A DNA stretch of 64,000 nt from Tengunoibacter tsumagoiensis (lineage in GTDB: Bacteria > Chloroflexota > Ktedonobacteria > Ktedonobacterales > Ktedonobacteraceae): NCBI RefSeq assembly GCF_003967535.1, contig NZ_BIFR01000001.1, positions 1,487,001-1,551,000 of the forward strand, read 5' to 3'. Below, piece by piece: positions 34,737 to 44,570 of the stretch. A program made the position numbers and the translations under genes. The stretch's first letter is position 1, and the number at the start of each line of letters is the position of its first letter. A model generated the notes under the pieces. The model did no database searches and was not told the origin of the DNA. It saw only the letters and a program-made list of their open reading frames with translations.

Positions 34737-36149
34737 TCATTCTGTAAGCATCTCGAGTGAGCTATGCTTGCGGCTATAGACAAAGTAGATGATCAGCCCG
34801 AGCGCAAGCCAGATGATAAAGCGGATAATGGTGATGAGGGGGAGGCTAACGATCAATATCAGCGATGATATGATTGAGAGGATGGGAAGCCAGGGGACCA
34901 GAGGGACACGGAAGACGCGCCTGAGATCCGGTTGGGTTTTACGAAGAATAAGCACTCCGGCTGAGACCATCACAAAGGCCGCCAGGGTACCGATATTCGT
35001 CAGTTCGGCCACAACATCGATTGGTGTCAGGCCAGCTACCAGGGCCACAACAATGCCTACAACGATACTGGAGAGATAAGGTGTGTGGAAGCGATGATGA
35101 ACATGAGAGAAGATGGGAGGGAGCAGTCTGTCGCGAGACATGGCGAAGAAGATACGGCTCTGCCCATAGAGGAGGACGATGAGAACGGTTGTCAGGCCAC
35201 AGATAGCACCGACTGAGATGATCGAGCCGGCGGCATTCAGGCCCAGCAAGATTAACGCATGTGAGACTGGTGACGAGACATCCAACTGAGTGTAGGAGAC
35301 CATCCCGGTGAGCACAAGTGTAACCAGAATATACAGGACCGTACAGACAAACAGGCTAATCAGAATTCCGATGGGAATATCTCGTGAGGGATTGCGAGCC
35401 TCCTCGGCTGAAGTGGAAACTTGATCAAAACCAATGTAAGCAAAGAAGATCACACTGGCCCCACGGAAGATCCCTCCGGCTCCAAAGGGCAGAAAGGGAG
35501 TCCAGTGAGCCGGGTTGATATGTCCAAAGCCCACAATCAGGAAGAAAATAATTACCACGAGCTTTAAGCCAACCATAATATTATTAAAGGTACTGCTCTC
35601 TGATGTGCCACGGATTAAAAGAATGGTCAAGAAGATGATAATGAGGACCGCAGGAAGATTCACAATACCCCCTGAGAAGGGCGAGGCCGTCAGCGCTTTA
35701 GGGAGGGTAATGCCCAGGGCGCTCTGCAAGAAATCAGTGACATAGCCAGACCAGCCAATACTGACTGCCGCAGCTCCAACAGCATATTCCAGGATAAGAT
35801 CCCAGCCAATAATCCAGGCAATGAGCTCACCCAATGTCGCGTAAGAGTAGGTATAGGCGCTCCCTGCTACAGGAACCGTACTGGCAAATTCAGCATAACA
35901 GATGGCGGCTAGACCACTGACGATACCGGCTATCACAAACGAGAGAATCAGGCCTGGGCCAGCGTAACGAGCGGCGGCGACTCCTGTCAAGACAAAAATA
36001 CCTGTTCCAACAATTGCCCCAATGCCCATCGCCGTAATACTCAAAGGGCCCAACGTCCGTTTAAGACTTTTGTCTGGCTCCTCTTCATGTTTGAGGATCA
36101 GATTAATAGGTTTGATACGCCAGGGACTGTGACGCTGGTTTTGATCCAT
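34737..36149 (-). CDS. APC-family amino acid permease
   Basis: 470 residues with twelve predicted membrane helices. The first helix has the substrate-site motif GIGAIVGTGIFVLTGVAAARYAGP, and helix 3 region YAEFASTVPVAGSAYTYSYATLGE matches cationic amino-acid transporters (CAT/YfnA group). FFAYIGFDQVSTSAEEARNPSRDIPIGI is the conserved sixth-helix block. It takes up amino acids with protons or by exchange; substrate is not defined by sequence alone. It lies behind leuCD's promoter region on the same strand but reads as its own unit. Confidence 0.94.
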   Translation of the reverse strand: MDQNQRHSPWRIKPINLILKHEEEPDKSLKRTLGPLSITAMGIGAIVGTGIFVLTGVAAARYAGPGLILSFVIAGIVSGLAAICYAEFASTVPVAGSAYTYSYATLGELIAWIIGWDLILEYAVGAAAVSIGWSGYVTDFLQSALGITLPKALTASPFSGGIVNLPAVLIIIFLTILLIRGTSESSTFNNIMVGLKLVVIIFFLIVGFGHINPAHWTPFLPFGAGGIFRGASVIFFAYIGFDQVSTSAEEARNPSRDIPIGILISLFVCTVLYILVTLVLTGMVSYTQLDVSSPVSHALILLGLNAAGSIISVGAICGLTTVLIVLLYGQSRIFFAMSRDRLLPPIFSHVHHRFHTPYLSSIVVGIVVALVAGLTPIDVVAELTNIGTLAAFVMVSAGVLILRKTQPDLRRVFRVPLVPWLPILSIISSLILIVSLPLITIIRFIIWLALGLIIYFVYSRKHSSLEMLTE

Positions 36150-36409
36150 GCTGGTACCCTCATGTCATGCTGAAAAAAACTGTACGATGAGAATGTCTGC
36201 CACTGTTGAAAAGACGTCTGTTCGTTGCAAACCGTTACACGTCTTCGACACGCTATGAAGATGAGCGCGATGCCCCCTTTCCAGCGGAAAAGATCAGGGA
36301 GAGATAGGCCATGCGAGCCCGGGAATCAAACTTTTTAGAGTGCGAAACGTACAAGAGGAGGAATGCAGAGAATATTGTATGCACTCGGTTCTTTGAGGAG
36401 GAATATTCT

Positions 36410-36799
36410 ATGGGGGAGACTGATGGGCCATCCCAGGTGCACTATAGTGGGTATACTGGTGCACCAGAGTATGCACAGCCATATCAAGATCCTACTTATG
36501 GGCGTCAGAAGGCGGGTTATGATGACGCTTTTATGGATGATCTCGCAGCCCGTATTGCTCAGCGAACTTCGCAATCGAGCGGCGGGAAGATTTTTGCGGA
36601 GCCACGCAGAAAGAGCTCACCGGAGCCCGGGCAGCGTCTTGCCCTGGGAATTGTCTCCGTTGTAATGCTTGTACCTTTGTCTGCGATTATTCTGGCCGGT
36701 TTTCATGAAGCTGGTGGGATTGGTTCATTGATTGCTTTTGGCATGGCATGTCTGGCGATTTTTCTCATCAATGGCGTGTTCAATGGGACCTTTGACTAA
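36410..36799 (+). CDS. Small membrane protein, unknown function
   Basis: 129 residues. The first 60 residues are polar and rich in Tyr, Gln and Gly (QVHYSGYTGAPEYAQPYQD), followed by DDAFMDDLAARIAQRTSQSSGGK. Two membrane helices fill the C-terminus (about 75-97 and 102-122). Start 36410 is chosen for GAGGAGG 9 bases upstream; longer frames to 36311 lack a ribosome site. It faces away from the permease gene. The family was not recognised. Confidence 0.65.
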   Translation: MGETDGPSQVHYSGYTGAPEYAQPYQDPTYGRQKAGYDDAFMDDLAARIAQRTSQSSGGKIFAEPRRKSSPEPGQRLALGIVSVVMLVPLSAIILAGFHEAGGIGSLIAFGMACLAIFLINGVFNGTFD

Positions 36800-36872
36800 T
36801 GTGGAGCCTGCTCCCATCAGTCTCAGCCTGACCTCGATTGATTTATATGGGCATAATCCATTGAGTGAAGCA

Positions 36873-36919
36873 ATGTACATACGGAGGGAGTTGAATAGCT
36901 TCCGTATCCGTATGTACAT
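36873..36919 (+). terminator. Hairpin after the small membrane protein gene
   Basis: Perfect 13-bp arms, ATGTACATACGGA (36873-36885) and its complement (36907-36919), with a 21-base interior that can pair partly. It is 74 bases after the stop codon and lacks a T-run. Confidence 0.5.
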
Positions 36920-36983
36920 CGCGCCACAAAGAGATGCGTGTGAACTATATGTGAACTATAAATGAAGGAGAACCTCGCTACCA

Positions 36984-37005
36984 GAGGAGCGCAAGCGTGC
37001 TCCTT
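36984..37005 (-). terminator. Small hairpin downstream of the dynamin-like gene
   Basis: AGGAGC / GCTCCT arms about 30 bases beyond the minus-strand stop. Short stem; the function is a guess. Confidence 0.35.
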
Positions 37006-37034
37006 GTTTCAACCATAAAGATACCCCACCGTGT

Positions 37035-38786
37035 TTACAGGGCCTCAATCTGAGTTTTCAGATCCAGGAGATCTTTGTTCAGTTGAGCCAGACTCTCCTG
37101 AGCCGTAGTGGTTTTCTGCTGTTCAGCGCGTACAAAGCGCGTATAGGGAGCGATGGCATCCTGGACGCGTTGGACAGAATGATTGAGCTCTTTCTGAAAT
37201 TGTTCCTGCATGGCGGAAGAGAGTTTTGTCTGTAATTCCGTCATTTTATCATCAAAGGTATGTTTGGCCTGTCGCCGTTTGAGTGGAATAATGCCATAGC
37301 CCAGGAGCACCAGACCAAGGCCAGCGATAATACCGGTCACATCGGCTGCCAGAGTCCCCATAACGGCCACGATGAGAGCCCCCAATCCTAGACCTCCAGC
37401 GCTTGTGAGGGCAGCTTGAGCGACTGCGTTGCGCATATCCATTGAGAGCTGTAAGGCCTCTGCTTGCTGATCATAGCCTTGAATAACTATCGTAACGGTG
37501 CGTGAGACCGATTGGAGCAGCGTTCGACGATTAAAATCAAACTGTTTTCCGACCGAACCAAGCATTCGATCCTCTCGTTGAAGACTGACCTGACGTCGTC
37601 GATCCAGGTATTCCATCACATTCTGCCAGAAGCGATGTTCCTGCTCGACCATCCAATCAATGAGCTCTTGAACGGCCAGATCGATGCGGGCAGCACTATC
37701 ACTTAAGACCTCACTCTCAAACTCTTGTTTGATTTTCTCTCCACGGACAAGGTCTAACACGCGGCGCAGGCGCATTGTATCATCGAAGAAGCGATCGCCG
37801 CGTGTGCGCATCTCCAAAATAATATTCTCAATCTCGCCCAGACGATGCTTAAAATCCTCTTGCATATCGGTGTGATAGAGTTGAAGCTGCTCATCAATTG
37901 TCTGGACAGTGCGAGCATCTTCGGCCAGGAGCTTTGCACGTTCTTCAATGGCATTGCGTGTCTCGCCCAGGATACGGTTCATCACACCGAGCGGGTTGAG
38001 CAATTTGAGACGGACACGTTCAGTTGCATCCAGCGTTTTGAAGAGATACTCCTCAAGCACTCCAAATTGACTGCTCTCCCATAATTTGAGTGCTTGATTG
38101 CCTACTGCCGAATGGACCTGTTCGGCCTGATAGGCCGAGACAGGGAAGATATCGGGTTCAAAGCCCAGTAGCTGTTTGCACTTTTCGCGAATAAAGGCGA
38201 TAACCTGCTGAAGAGCATCATCATCCCGCAGGAGATCGATCTTATTCAGAATTATGATGATCTTTTTGCCCCATGTACGGATATGTTCAAGAAAGACCCG
38301 TTCACTCTGCGTAAAAGGACGATCAACCGAGGTCACAAACAGGATGAGATCGCTGCGAGGGACAAACTCTTCCGTAAGACGCTGATGTTCAAGCAGGACT
38401 GCATTGACGCCAGGCGTATCGACAATGCTAATATCGTGCAAGAAATCGGCTGGATAGCTGATCTCAAGCAGACCTTTTTCAGTCTGGCGTTGCTGTTGAC
38501 TCTCCCCATAGCGCAGGACGGTCACCTGGTCAGTCGTGGGGATGACACCTTCAGCCAGAACCTCACTGCGCAAGAGAGCATTGATACTGGCCGATTTACC
38601 AGCGTTGAACTCACCCACGACAACGAGAAGAAAAAGATCATCCAGCGTATCAAGGACCTGTCGCAGGGTTGTTGCATGAGCATCAGAGCCCTCGAAACCA
38701 GCCAGGCTACCCTGGAGGACAGAGGCTAGCTGTCGCTCTTGCTGTAAAAGGAGCCGTTGTTGTTCCTGAAGAACTGCTTTTGCCAT
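37035..38786 (-). CDS. Dynamin-like GTPase
   Basis: 583 residues. The G domain (about 40-260) has the P-loop GEFNAGKSASINALL, switch Thr in IPTTDQVTVL, DTPGVNAV, and NKIDLL for guanine binding. A long alpha-helical region follows, then a hydrophobic hairpin of two membrane segments (about 470-510, GLGLGALIVAVMGTLAADVTG) and a final helical stretch. This is the layout of bacterial dynamin-like proteins, which bind and reshape membranes. Most work in pairs or repair membranes under stress; here it appears alone, which is common in Chloroflexota. Confidence 0.9.
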   Translation of the reverse strand: MAKAVLQEQQRLLLQQERQLASVLQGSLAGFEGSDAHATTLRQVLDTLDDLFLLVVVGEFNAGKSASINALLRSEVLAEGVIPTTDQVTVLRYGESQQQRQTEKGLLEISYPADFLHDISIVDTPGVNAVLLEHQRLTEEFVPRSDLILFVTSVDRPFTQSERVFLEHIRTWGKKIIIILNKIDLLRDDDALQQVIAFIREKCKQLLGFEPDIFPVSAYQAEQVHSAVGNQALKLWESSQFGVLEEYLFKTLDATERVRLKLLNPLGVMNRILGETRNAIEERAKLLAEDARTVQTIDEQLQLYHTDMQEDFKHRLGEIENIILEMRTRGDRFFDDTMRLRRVLDLVRGEKIKQEFESEVLSDSAARIDLAVQELIDWMVEQEHRFWQNVMEYLDRRRQVSLQREDRMLGSVGKQFDFNRRTLLQSVSRTVTIVIQGYDQQAEALQLSMDMRNAVAQAALTSAGGLGLGALIVAVMGTLAADVTGIIAGLGLVLLGYGIIPLKRRQAKHTFDDKMTELQTKLSSAMQEQFQKELNHSVQRVQDAIAPYTRFVRAEQQKTTTAQESLAQLNKDLLDLKTQIEAL

Positions 38787-38927
38787 CGCACATTTCTCTC
38801 TTCCTGATCTCTTGAATGATTCATTCTATCTATGGGACTCTTCTCTGAAAATAAAGGTTGTATACCGGATGGCGAAACCCTTTTATGAAGGTCTACTCTA
38901 TGATACGTTACAGGGGCTCTCATTGAA

Positions 38928-38960
38928 GCAATAGATCTAAGCTGAGGTCAGATCTATTGC
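38928..38960 (-). terminator. Terminator after the diacylglycerol-kinase-like gene
   Basis: GCAATAGATCT (38928-38938) pairs perfectly with AGATCTATTGC (38950-38960), 11-base loop, 36 bases beyond the minus-strand stop codon. Confidence 0.6.
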
Positions 38961-38996
38961 CTGGAAGCGAAGCGTCTTCCGATGTGAGCAGGTATT

Positions 38997-39974
38997 TTAC
39001 CGAAGAGTGAAAAGTTCTGATGGCAGTTGTTGTGGGACGATCACCTTTAAAGCCCCGGGAATGACCTTAAAGACCGTTGCCTCATCCTGCTGAGAGGTTG
39101 TGAACCCTTTGTAATCTCCATCGACCTGAATTGGTTCGGGATAGCGGGTATAGATTTTAACAACCTGTCCTCGTTCATAGCGAATCCATTGACGGCGCTG
39201 TTCGCGGCGCAGGAGAAAATCGAGTAGAACCACAATCCGTCCAAAGATGTTGCGTTTGAGAACGACACAAATATCCAGGAGTCCATCGTCGCATTTTGCC
39301 AGCCAGGTATATTTCAGGGCACCACCGTAGAGTTGAGTGTTGCCAATAATTATTTGCAGGGCATGCACCTTTATTGTTTTCCCATCGAGCTCAAGCATAA
39401 CCTGAAAAGGAGAATGTCCAAAACCATACCAGGTGGCGATCAGTAAGTACCCCAGAACGCCAAGCCGTTTCAGCGGAGTCTGCTCAACCGCATGAGCCAC
39501 AGCGCCATCAATACCAATGCCAGCCATGAGTAAGAAGTAGTGCTCATTGAGCTGGCACAGATCGATGGTGCGCGTCTGGCCATGTACAAGCACCTCGCGG
39601 GCACCAGCAAAATCTAACGGGATGCCGACCTCGCGAGCCCAGACATTCACTGTTCCACTGGGAATGACCCCCAGGGCAGTAGAGCTGCCAGCAAGCTCTT
39701 GAATCACTTCATTGATAGTTCCGTCCCCACCAATAGCAATGACAGCATCTATCTGTTCCTGCACAGCGGCGCGCGCAAATGTTCCTGCATTGCCAGCCTC
39801 TTGCGTCAGTTGAAGTTCAGCCTGCCAGCCATTTGTGCGGAGGTAGCTCAGTGTGTCAGCTATCTGCTGCTCATGGTGTAGATAGCTGCCACCGGCTGTG
39901 GGATTTGCAATGAGAAGCGCCCTGATTGGGCGTGTTGATAGGACTGAGATCTCTTCGGATGTGCCTTCTTGCAT
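38997..39974 (-). CDS. Diacylglycerol/lipid kinase family protein (YegS/DgkB-like)
   Basis: 325 residues. The catalytic domain starts with IANPTAGG and has the family nucleotide motif AIGGDGTINEVIQEL, then LGVIPSGTVNVWAREVGIP. The C-terminal beta-rich half includes AGIGIDGAVAHAVE and ends with the DGDYKGF-type segment (IQVDGDYKG). Such enzymes phosphorylate diacylglycerol or related lipids. ATG 39974 (MQEGTSEE) is preferred because GAGGA lies 5-6 bases upstream. It follows the MurF-Alr gene by 115 bases on the same strand. Confidence 0.93.
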   Translation of the reverse strand: MQEGTSEEISVLSTRPIRALLIANPTAGGSYLHHEQQIADTLSYLRTNGWQAELQLTQEAGNAGTFARAAVQEQIDAVIAIGGDGTINEVIQELAGSSTALGVIPSGTVNVWAREVGIPLDFAGAREVLVHGQTRTIDLCQLNEHYFLLMAGIGIDGAVAHAVEQTPLKRLGVLGYLLIATWYGFGHSPFQVMLELDGKTIKVHALQIIIGNTQLYGGALKYTWLAKCDDGLLDICVVLKRNIFGRIVVLLDFLLRREQRRQWIRYERGQVVKIYTRYPEPIQVDGDYKGFTTSQQDEATVFKVIPGALKVIVPQQLPSELFTLR

Positions 39975-40089
39975 AACATTCCTCATTAACACCGACAAGA
40001 AAAACGATGGTCCATGCATTCCCTATCCTTTATACGAGCCTGGACGTCATCAGGTCAAGAAAATGAGGTGTATGATTGGAATGAGCGAT

Positions 40090-42729
40090 TTAATCCACTC
40101 TTGGCACCCGCGCAAGCAGCTCTGCAACAACTTCATAGTTGATAGTTCCCAGACGTTCAGCGACTTTTTCAGCAGTAAGGGTTGCCTCACCCTGTCTTCC
40201 GATGAGAACGACCTCATCGCCAACGCGGACATGTGGAATATCTGTGACATCTATCATACATTGATCCATGCAGACACGACCCAAAATGGGCGCTTCTTGA
40301 CCATGGATCAGGACATAGCCCCAGTTCTGGGGGCCGCGCCGAAAGCCATCGGCGTATCCAACGGGGAGGACCGCAATTTTTGTGGGTCGCGTGGTCCAAT
40401 AGGTACTTCCATAGCTGATGCCCTCGCCAGCCGGAATCCATTTGACCTGCGAGACTTGCGTACGAAACGAAAGGGCCGGACGAAACTCACTGGGAACCCG
40501 TACTTCAGGGGATGGGTCCAGACCATAGATCGCAATGCCTGGACGAACAAGATCAAAATGGGCGGCTGTTAGACTCAGCGTGGCCGCACTATTGGCGGCA
40601 TGGACAATGGGAGGGCGTAGGCTCTGCTCTTCTAATAGAGCGAGAATCTGCTGAAAACGGGCCAATTGCATCAGGGAATAGCTCTGATCGCTGGCATCGG
40701 CCTGTGCGAAGTGCGTATAGAGCCCCTCTAACTCCAGCCCGGGGAGAGCAGTAATCTCGCGGACAAGCGCAATAATCTCTTCAGACTGCTCCCAACGTAT
40801 GCCAAGCCGTCCCATACCAGTATCAACTTTTACATGGACCCTGACCGTCTTATCCAGTTCCTGAGCGGCATGAGATAACGCTTGAGCGGCCTCGCTTGAA
40901 TACAGCGTGATCGTCACGCCCAGCCGGATCGCCTCGCGCATCTGCCAGAGTGGCACATAGCCAAAGACCAGAATGGGAGCTGTAATATTTGCCTCCCGTA
41001 AGGGAATCGCCTCTGTAACCGTTGCCACGCCAAGCATACGGGCTCCATTGTGGAGCGCCGTTCGAGCCACCTTCACCGCACCATGACCGTAGGCATCGGC
41101 CTTAAGGCTAATAAGAATCTGTACATGAGGGCCAACAAGCGCTTGAAGATGGTGCGTATTATTGCCAATCGCATTGAGATCAATCTCAACCCAGGTTGGA
41201 CGATCGGCATGGCGGAAGATCGTCTTTTTCCACCCAGGAGTCTGACGGACCAGACATTCAGATGCCTCCCAGGGACGTGCCAGTAACATCTCCGTCACCC
41301 GTTCCATTCGCGTCTCCTCTGAGCCTTTGATGAGCACAACGGCCTCAACCCCTGTGGGCAGGTTATCAAGGAGGTTGCGAACTGCCTGAGCCGCGTCTTC
41401 ATGGCTTGATGTGAAGATAATACGTTCACTGTCTAAACCGGCCTGGAGGGCGGAGGTGGCCAGAATATCGGCAAGTTCTCCTCGCACAATGAGATAATCC
41501 ACACATTCAGCCGCAACCGTTCCTACCACACGGTGTGCCTCCTCTTCATATGCGCCCAGATTAAGCATATCGCCCAGAACCGCAATGCGGCCACCTCCCT
41601 GTGCAGGTGTAAGCGCCTTCAACGTCTCCAGACCGGCAATCAACGAAGCTGGTGATGCATTATGGGTATCATCGAGGAGTCTGGCACCTTGTAGACCTGG
41701 CAGCGGAGAGAGCCGTCCCACAAGAGGTTGTAGCAGTTGGATAGCCAGGCTCGCCTCTTCAGGGGTAAAGCCACAGCGGATCGCGACTTGATAGGCTGCA
41801 AGCATTGTTGCACTAGCATGCCGTCCAAGGAGATGAGAACTGAGCTCAATCGTCTCAAGAGAGAGCTCTTGATCGTCCTCCGCAACCTGGAACTTCAGAC
41901 CATCCCAATCAAGTTGTCGAAGACGTATCTGAACGGGAACTTCAGGATGAGAAGGCAGCGAGACAAAGGGTTGCAGATGAGTCTGTTGTTGGGGGGGATA
42001 GGTATTGACCATACTCTGGAGCAGCAGATCTTGATGATTATAGAAACAGTATCCATCTTTAGGCAAAGCGGTCAGGAGCGTCCCCAGTTCATTGGCTAAC
42101 TGATCCAGTGAACCAAAGTACTGAAGCTGAACAGGCTGGATATTGGTGAGCACCCCCATCTGAGGCTGTACCAGATGGCAGAGCTCAGTAATCTCCCCCG
42201 GATGATCACAGCCCAGTTCTAGCACTGCATAGCGATGCTGCTCTTCCAGACGACCGAGAGAGAGTGGAATCCCCAGCAGGTCGTTATAGTTTTGCCAGCT
42301 CCGAAAAGTTGGATAACGGGTGGAAAGCACGCTGGCAATAGCCTCTTTCGTACTGGTCTTCCCCACGCTTCCAGTGACAGCAATCACCGTAGGTTTCCAG
42401 CGTGCCAGAATAAACTGTGCATACGCCTGGAGGGCCAGGCGGGTATCTTCAACCACCACCAGAGCACAATCGGAGGTCTGGAGAGTCGTGAGCATCTGTT
42501 CAGAGAGCTGAGAAAAGGTGCGAGCCTCCAGTAGCAGACCACCGGCCCCCTTACGAAGAGCATCGAGCAGGTAGTCATGACCATTGCCACGTTCGCCCCG
42601 TACAGCAACAAAGAGCTCGCCCGGCTCTAATTGGCGGGAATCATGGCTAAACCCTGTGAATTGAGTTGCGGTGCCAGCGTTCTGTAGGGCTCCCCGTGTT
42701 GCTTGTAAGAGATGATCAAGATAGATCAT
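40090..42729 (-). CDS. murF-alr: Bifunctional MurF / alanine racemase
   Basis: 879 residues joining two cell-wall enzymes. The N-terminal half (about 1-480) is UDP-MurNAc-tripeptide:D-Ala-D-Ala ligase, with the ATP loop VIAVTGSVGKTSTKEAI and the middle-domain motif LELGCDHPGEI; DDTHNASPASLIAGL is the Mur ligase third-domain block. The second half (about 500-879) is a PLP alanine racemase: the Schiff-base lysine in ISLKADAYGHGAVKVA, VKVDTGMGRLG, and the catalytic tyrosine region GISYGSTYW. It makes D-Ala and attaches D-Ala-D-Ala in one polypeptide. Such fusions are known mainly from Bacteroidetes. No frameshift or stop interrupts the linker. Confidence 0.95.
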   Translation of the reverse strand: MIYLDHLLQATRGALQNAGTATQFTGFSHDSRQLEPGELFVAVRGERGNGHDYLLDALRKGAGGLLLEARTFSQLSEQMLTTLQTSDCALVVVEDTRLALQAYAQFILARWKPTVIAVTGSVGKTSTKEAIASVLSTRYPTFRSWQNYNDLLGIPLSLGRLEEQHRYAVLELGCDHPGEITELCHLVQPQMGVLTNIQPVQLQYFGSLDQLANELGTLLTALPKDGYCFYNHQDLLLQSMVNTYPPQQQTHLQPFVSLPSHPEVPVQIRLRQLDWDGLKFQVAEDDQELSLETIELSSHLLGRHASATMLAAYQVAIRCGFTPEEASLAIQLLQPLVGRLSPLPGLQGARLLDDTHNASPASLIAGLETLKALTPAQGGGRIAVLGDMLNLGAYEEEAHRVVGTVAAECVDYLIVRGELADILATSALQAGLDSERIIFTSSHEDAAQAVRNLLDNLPTGVEAVVLIKGSEETRMERVTEMLLARPWEASECLVRQTPGWKKTIFRHADRPTWVEIDLNAIGNNTHHLQALVGPHVQILISLKADAYGHGAVKVARTALHNGARMLGVATVTEAIPLREANITAPILVFGYVPLWQMREAIRLGVTITLYSSEAAQALSHAAQELDKTVRVHVKVDTGMGRLGIRWEQSEEIIALVREITALPGLELEGLYTHFAQADASDQSYSLMQLARFQQILALLEEQSLRPPIVHAANSAATLSLTAAHFDLVRPGIAIYGLDPSPEVRVPSEFRPALSFRTQVSQVKWIPAGEGISYGSTYWTTRPTKIAVLPVGYADGFRRGPQNWGYVLIHGQEAPILGRVCMDQCMIDVTDIPHVRVGDEVVLIGRQGEATLTAEKVAERLGTINYEVVAELLARVPRVD

Positions 42730-42842
42730 AAAACTCCCCTGACATATGAGCTAACAAATTCTCTCATATAAATATAGACCATGACAGTCTATCGACTATT
42801 ATTCTCTCTGTTCTGGATAATGGATAGTTATAGAGTCGCAGC

Positions 42843-43169
42843 TTATGGATTCGTGCGTAGCAGTCGGATGCGCTGATTAAAGCTTCCGCGCTCGCTGCGG
42901 CGCTGAGCCTGAACGCGTCTGATTGTCTCGGGGGAGAGCCCATAGCTGCTGATCAGTGCATCGAGCACTTCATAGATATCGGCCATCTCAATTAGCATCT
43001 GTTCAGATGTAGCCACCGCCAGTTCACAGGCCTCTTCAATTAATTTTTCGCGCAGGGCTTGTTGATATTCATTATCGTCAGCTATGACAACTGTCTCACA
43101 GGTCGAACCATTCTGTTGAATGATGGCTGGAATACGATCGCGTACTAATTTCATATATTCTGTTGGCAT
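42843..43169 (-). CDS. MazG-like / phosphoribosyl-ATP pyrophosphohydrolase-like protein
   Basis: 108 residues of the all-alpha NTP pyrophosphatase type. It opens YMKLVRDRIPAIIQ, has the E-E-x-x-E metal site in KLIEEACELAVA and a second acidic motif in MADIYEVLDALI. The order matches the stand-alone MazG-like house-cleaning proteins often annotated as phosphoribosyl-ATP pyrophosphohydrolase. No other histidine gene is nearby, so a HisE role is unlikely. It precedes MurF-Alr by about 113 bases on the same strand. Confidence 0.88.
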   Translation of the reverse strand: MPTEYMKLVRDRIPAIIQQNGSTCETVVIADDNEYQQALREKLIEEACELAVATSEQMLIEMADIYEVLDALISSYGLSPETIRRVQAQRRSERGSFNQRIRLLRTNP

Positions 43170-43310
43170 CGTTGTGGAACTCTCCCCGGTTTAAAACAGG
43201 CTAAAAACACTGGATGATAGCATATGGTACCGCATCTACTGCTGACTAATTCAAGCGAGCAGACAATAAAAATGTGCTACCATTCACCATACCTGCTGAA
43301 CAGTAACCTT

Positions 43311-43332
43311 GTCAATTGTCAGAACAATTGAC
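43311..43332 (-). terminator. Small hairpin downstream of dprA
   Basis: GTCAATTGT and ACAATTGAC arms with a 4-base loop, about 60 bases beyond the dprA stop on the minus strand. No clear T-run. Confidence 0.4.
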
Positions 43333-43393
43333 CCAGGGCTTTATAGTTCTTATAGAAGAGACAATGAGAAGAGACAATGAGCCAGGAAGAGGT

Positions 43394-44560
43394 TCACCCC
43401 GAGGCATACTGCATAGTACCGACCATGCGTACCATGCCTTTAAGCTCCATGATAGTTAAGGTGGCGGAGACCACTTGAGGCTCCAACTGTGATTCTCTGA
43501 TCAGGTCATCGATATGGAAGCTCTCCCGAGCAAGGAGATTGAGCAGGATGCGCTCTGCATCATTTTCAGGGATGAGAGCCTGCATCTCACTCTGTTGTGG
43601 AAGCATATAGAGGTTGAGATTGCCCAGAACATCATCGATCTGAGTCACAAGGTGGGCACCATTTTGCAACAGATGATTGGTGCCACTGCCTGAGGCGGCA
43701 TGGATCTGGTGAGGGATAGCATAGACCTCACGCCCCTGGGAGAGGGCCAGATTAGCGGTAATAATCGCCCCACTTTTTAGAGGGGCCTCTGTCACCAATA
43801 CACCAAGCGAGAGGCCAGAGATAATATGATTGCGAGCTGGAAAATTCTTGCCATCTGGTTTGACCCCGAGCGGAAAGGTGGTAATCAGAGCACCCTGGCC
43901 GGACTCTACGATACGTCTGGCCAGATGATAATTTTCCTGTGGATAAATAGTATCCAGTCCACAGGCCAGAACAGCCAGGGTACGCCCTCCTTCTGACAAG
44001 GCCGTCGTATGGGCCACCGTATCCACTCCAAGAGCCAGACCACTTACCACCGTCACATGGCTTTTGACCAGCCCCTGGCACATCTCCTGTGTCACCTGAC
44101 GACCGTATGCTGACATTTTGCGTGTTCCAACGACGGCAATACTATAGCGCCGATCATCATCCGTCAGGTTTCCACAGAGATAGAGGATTGGAGGAGGATT
44201 CTCCATCTTTTTCAGCAGTGGTGGATAGGCATCATCCTTCCAGGTGAGTATCTGGATACAACGAGCCGTGAGACGCTCTAATTCTTGTTCTGGATTGATC
44301 TTTGTCCGCTGCTGGAGAAAGCTATCGATCGTCTTCTGATCCAGCCCCTCAATCTGTGCCAGGGTTTTGCTATCAGCGCGCCAGGCAAGTTGAGCATCAT
44401 CTGCAAAGTAGTCGAGTAAGCGTTTAAAGCGGACCGAGCCAATTCCCAGGACCCGGCTAAATGCAATCCAGTGAGCGAGTTGCTCAAGCGATAATGTCTG
44501 TGATGGATAATAGTGGGCTGCCGCATCATACACTACCATCTTCTGCTGTCGTTTGCCCAT
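43394..44560 (-). CDS. dprA: DNA-processing protein DprA/Smf
   Basis: 388 residues. DprA loads RecA on incoming single-stranded DNA during transformation. The N-terminal SAM-like part begins SLEQLAHWIAFSRVLGIGSVRFKRLL. The Rossmann domain shows YSIAVVGTRKMSAYG, VVSGLALGVDTVAHTTAL, and TLAVLACGLDTIYPQENYHLAR. A C-terminal winged helix (DAERILLNLLARESFHIDDLIRESQL) is present, as in full-length DprA. Start 44560 lies 10 bases after the upstream gene's stop, with GGAG upstream; longer frames would overlap that gene. Confidence 0.95.
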   Translation of the reverse strand: MGKRQQKMVVYDAAAHYYPSQTLSLEQLAHWIAFSRVLGIGSVRFKRLLDYFADDAQLAWRADSKTLAQIEGLDQKTIDSFLQQRTKINPEQELERLTARCIQILTWKDDAYPPLLKKMENPPPILYLCGNLTDDDRRYSIAVVGTRKMSAYGRQVTQEMCQGLVKSHVTVVSGLALGVDTVAHTTALSEGGRTLAVLACGLDTIYPQENYHLARRIVESGQGALITTFPLGVKPDGKNFPARNHIISGLSLGVLVTEAPLKSGAIITANLALSQGREVYAIPHQIHAASGSGTNHLLQNGAHLVTQIDDVLGNLNLYMLPQQSEMQALIPENDAERILLNLLARESFHIDDLIRESQLEPQVVSATLTIMELKGMVRMVGTMQYASG

Positions 44561-44570
44561 AGATCTGGTT

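Noticed and set aside
42843..43169. Assignment as hisE
   Set aside because: Motifs fit MazG-like proteins in general and no histidine-biosynthesis gene is nearby.
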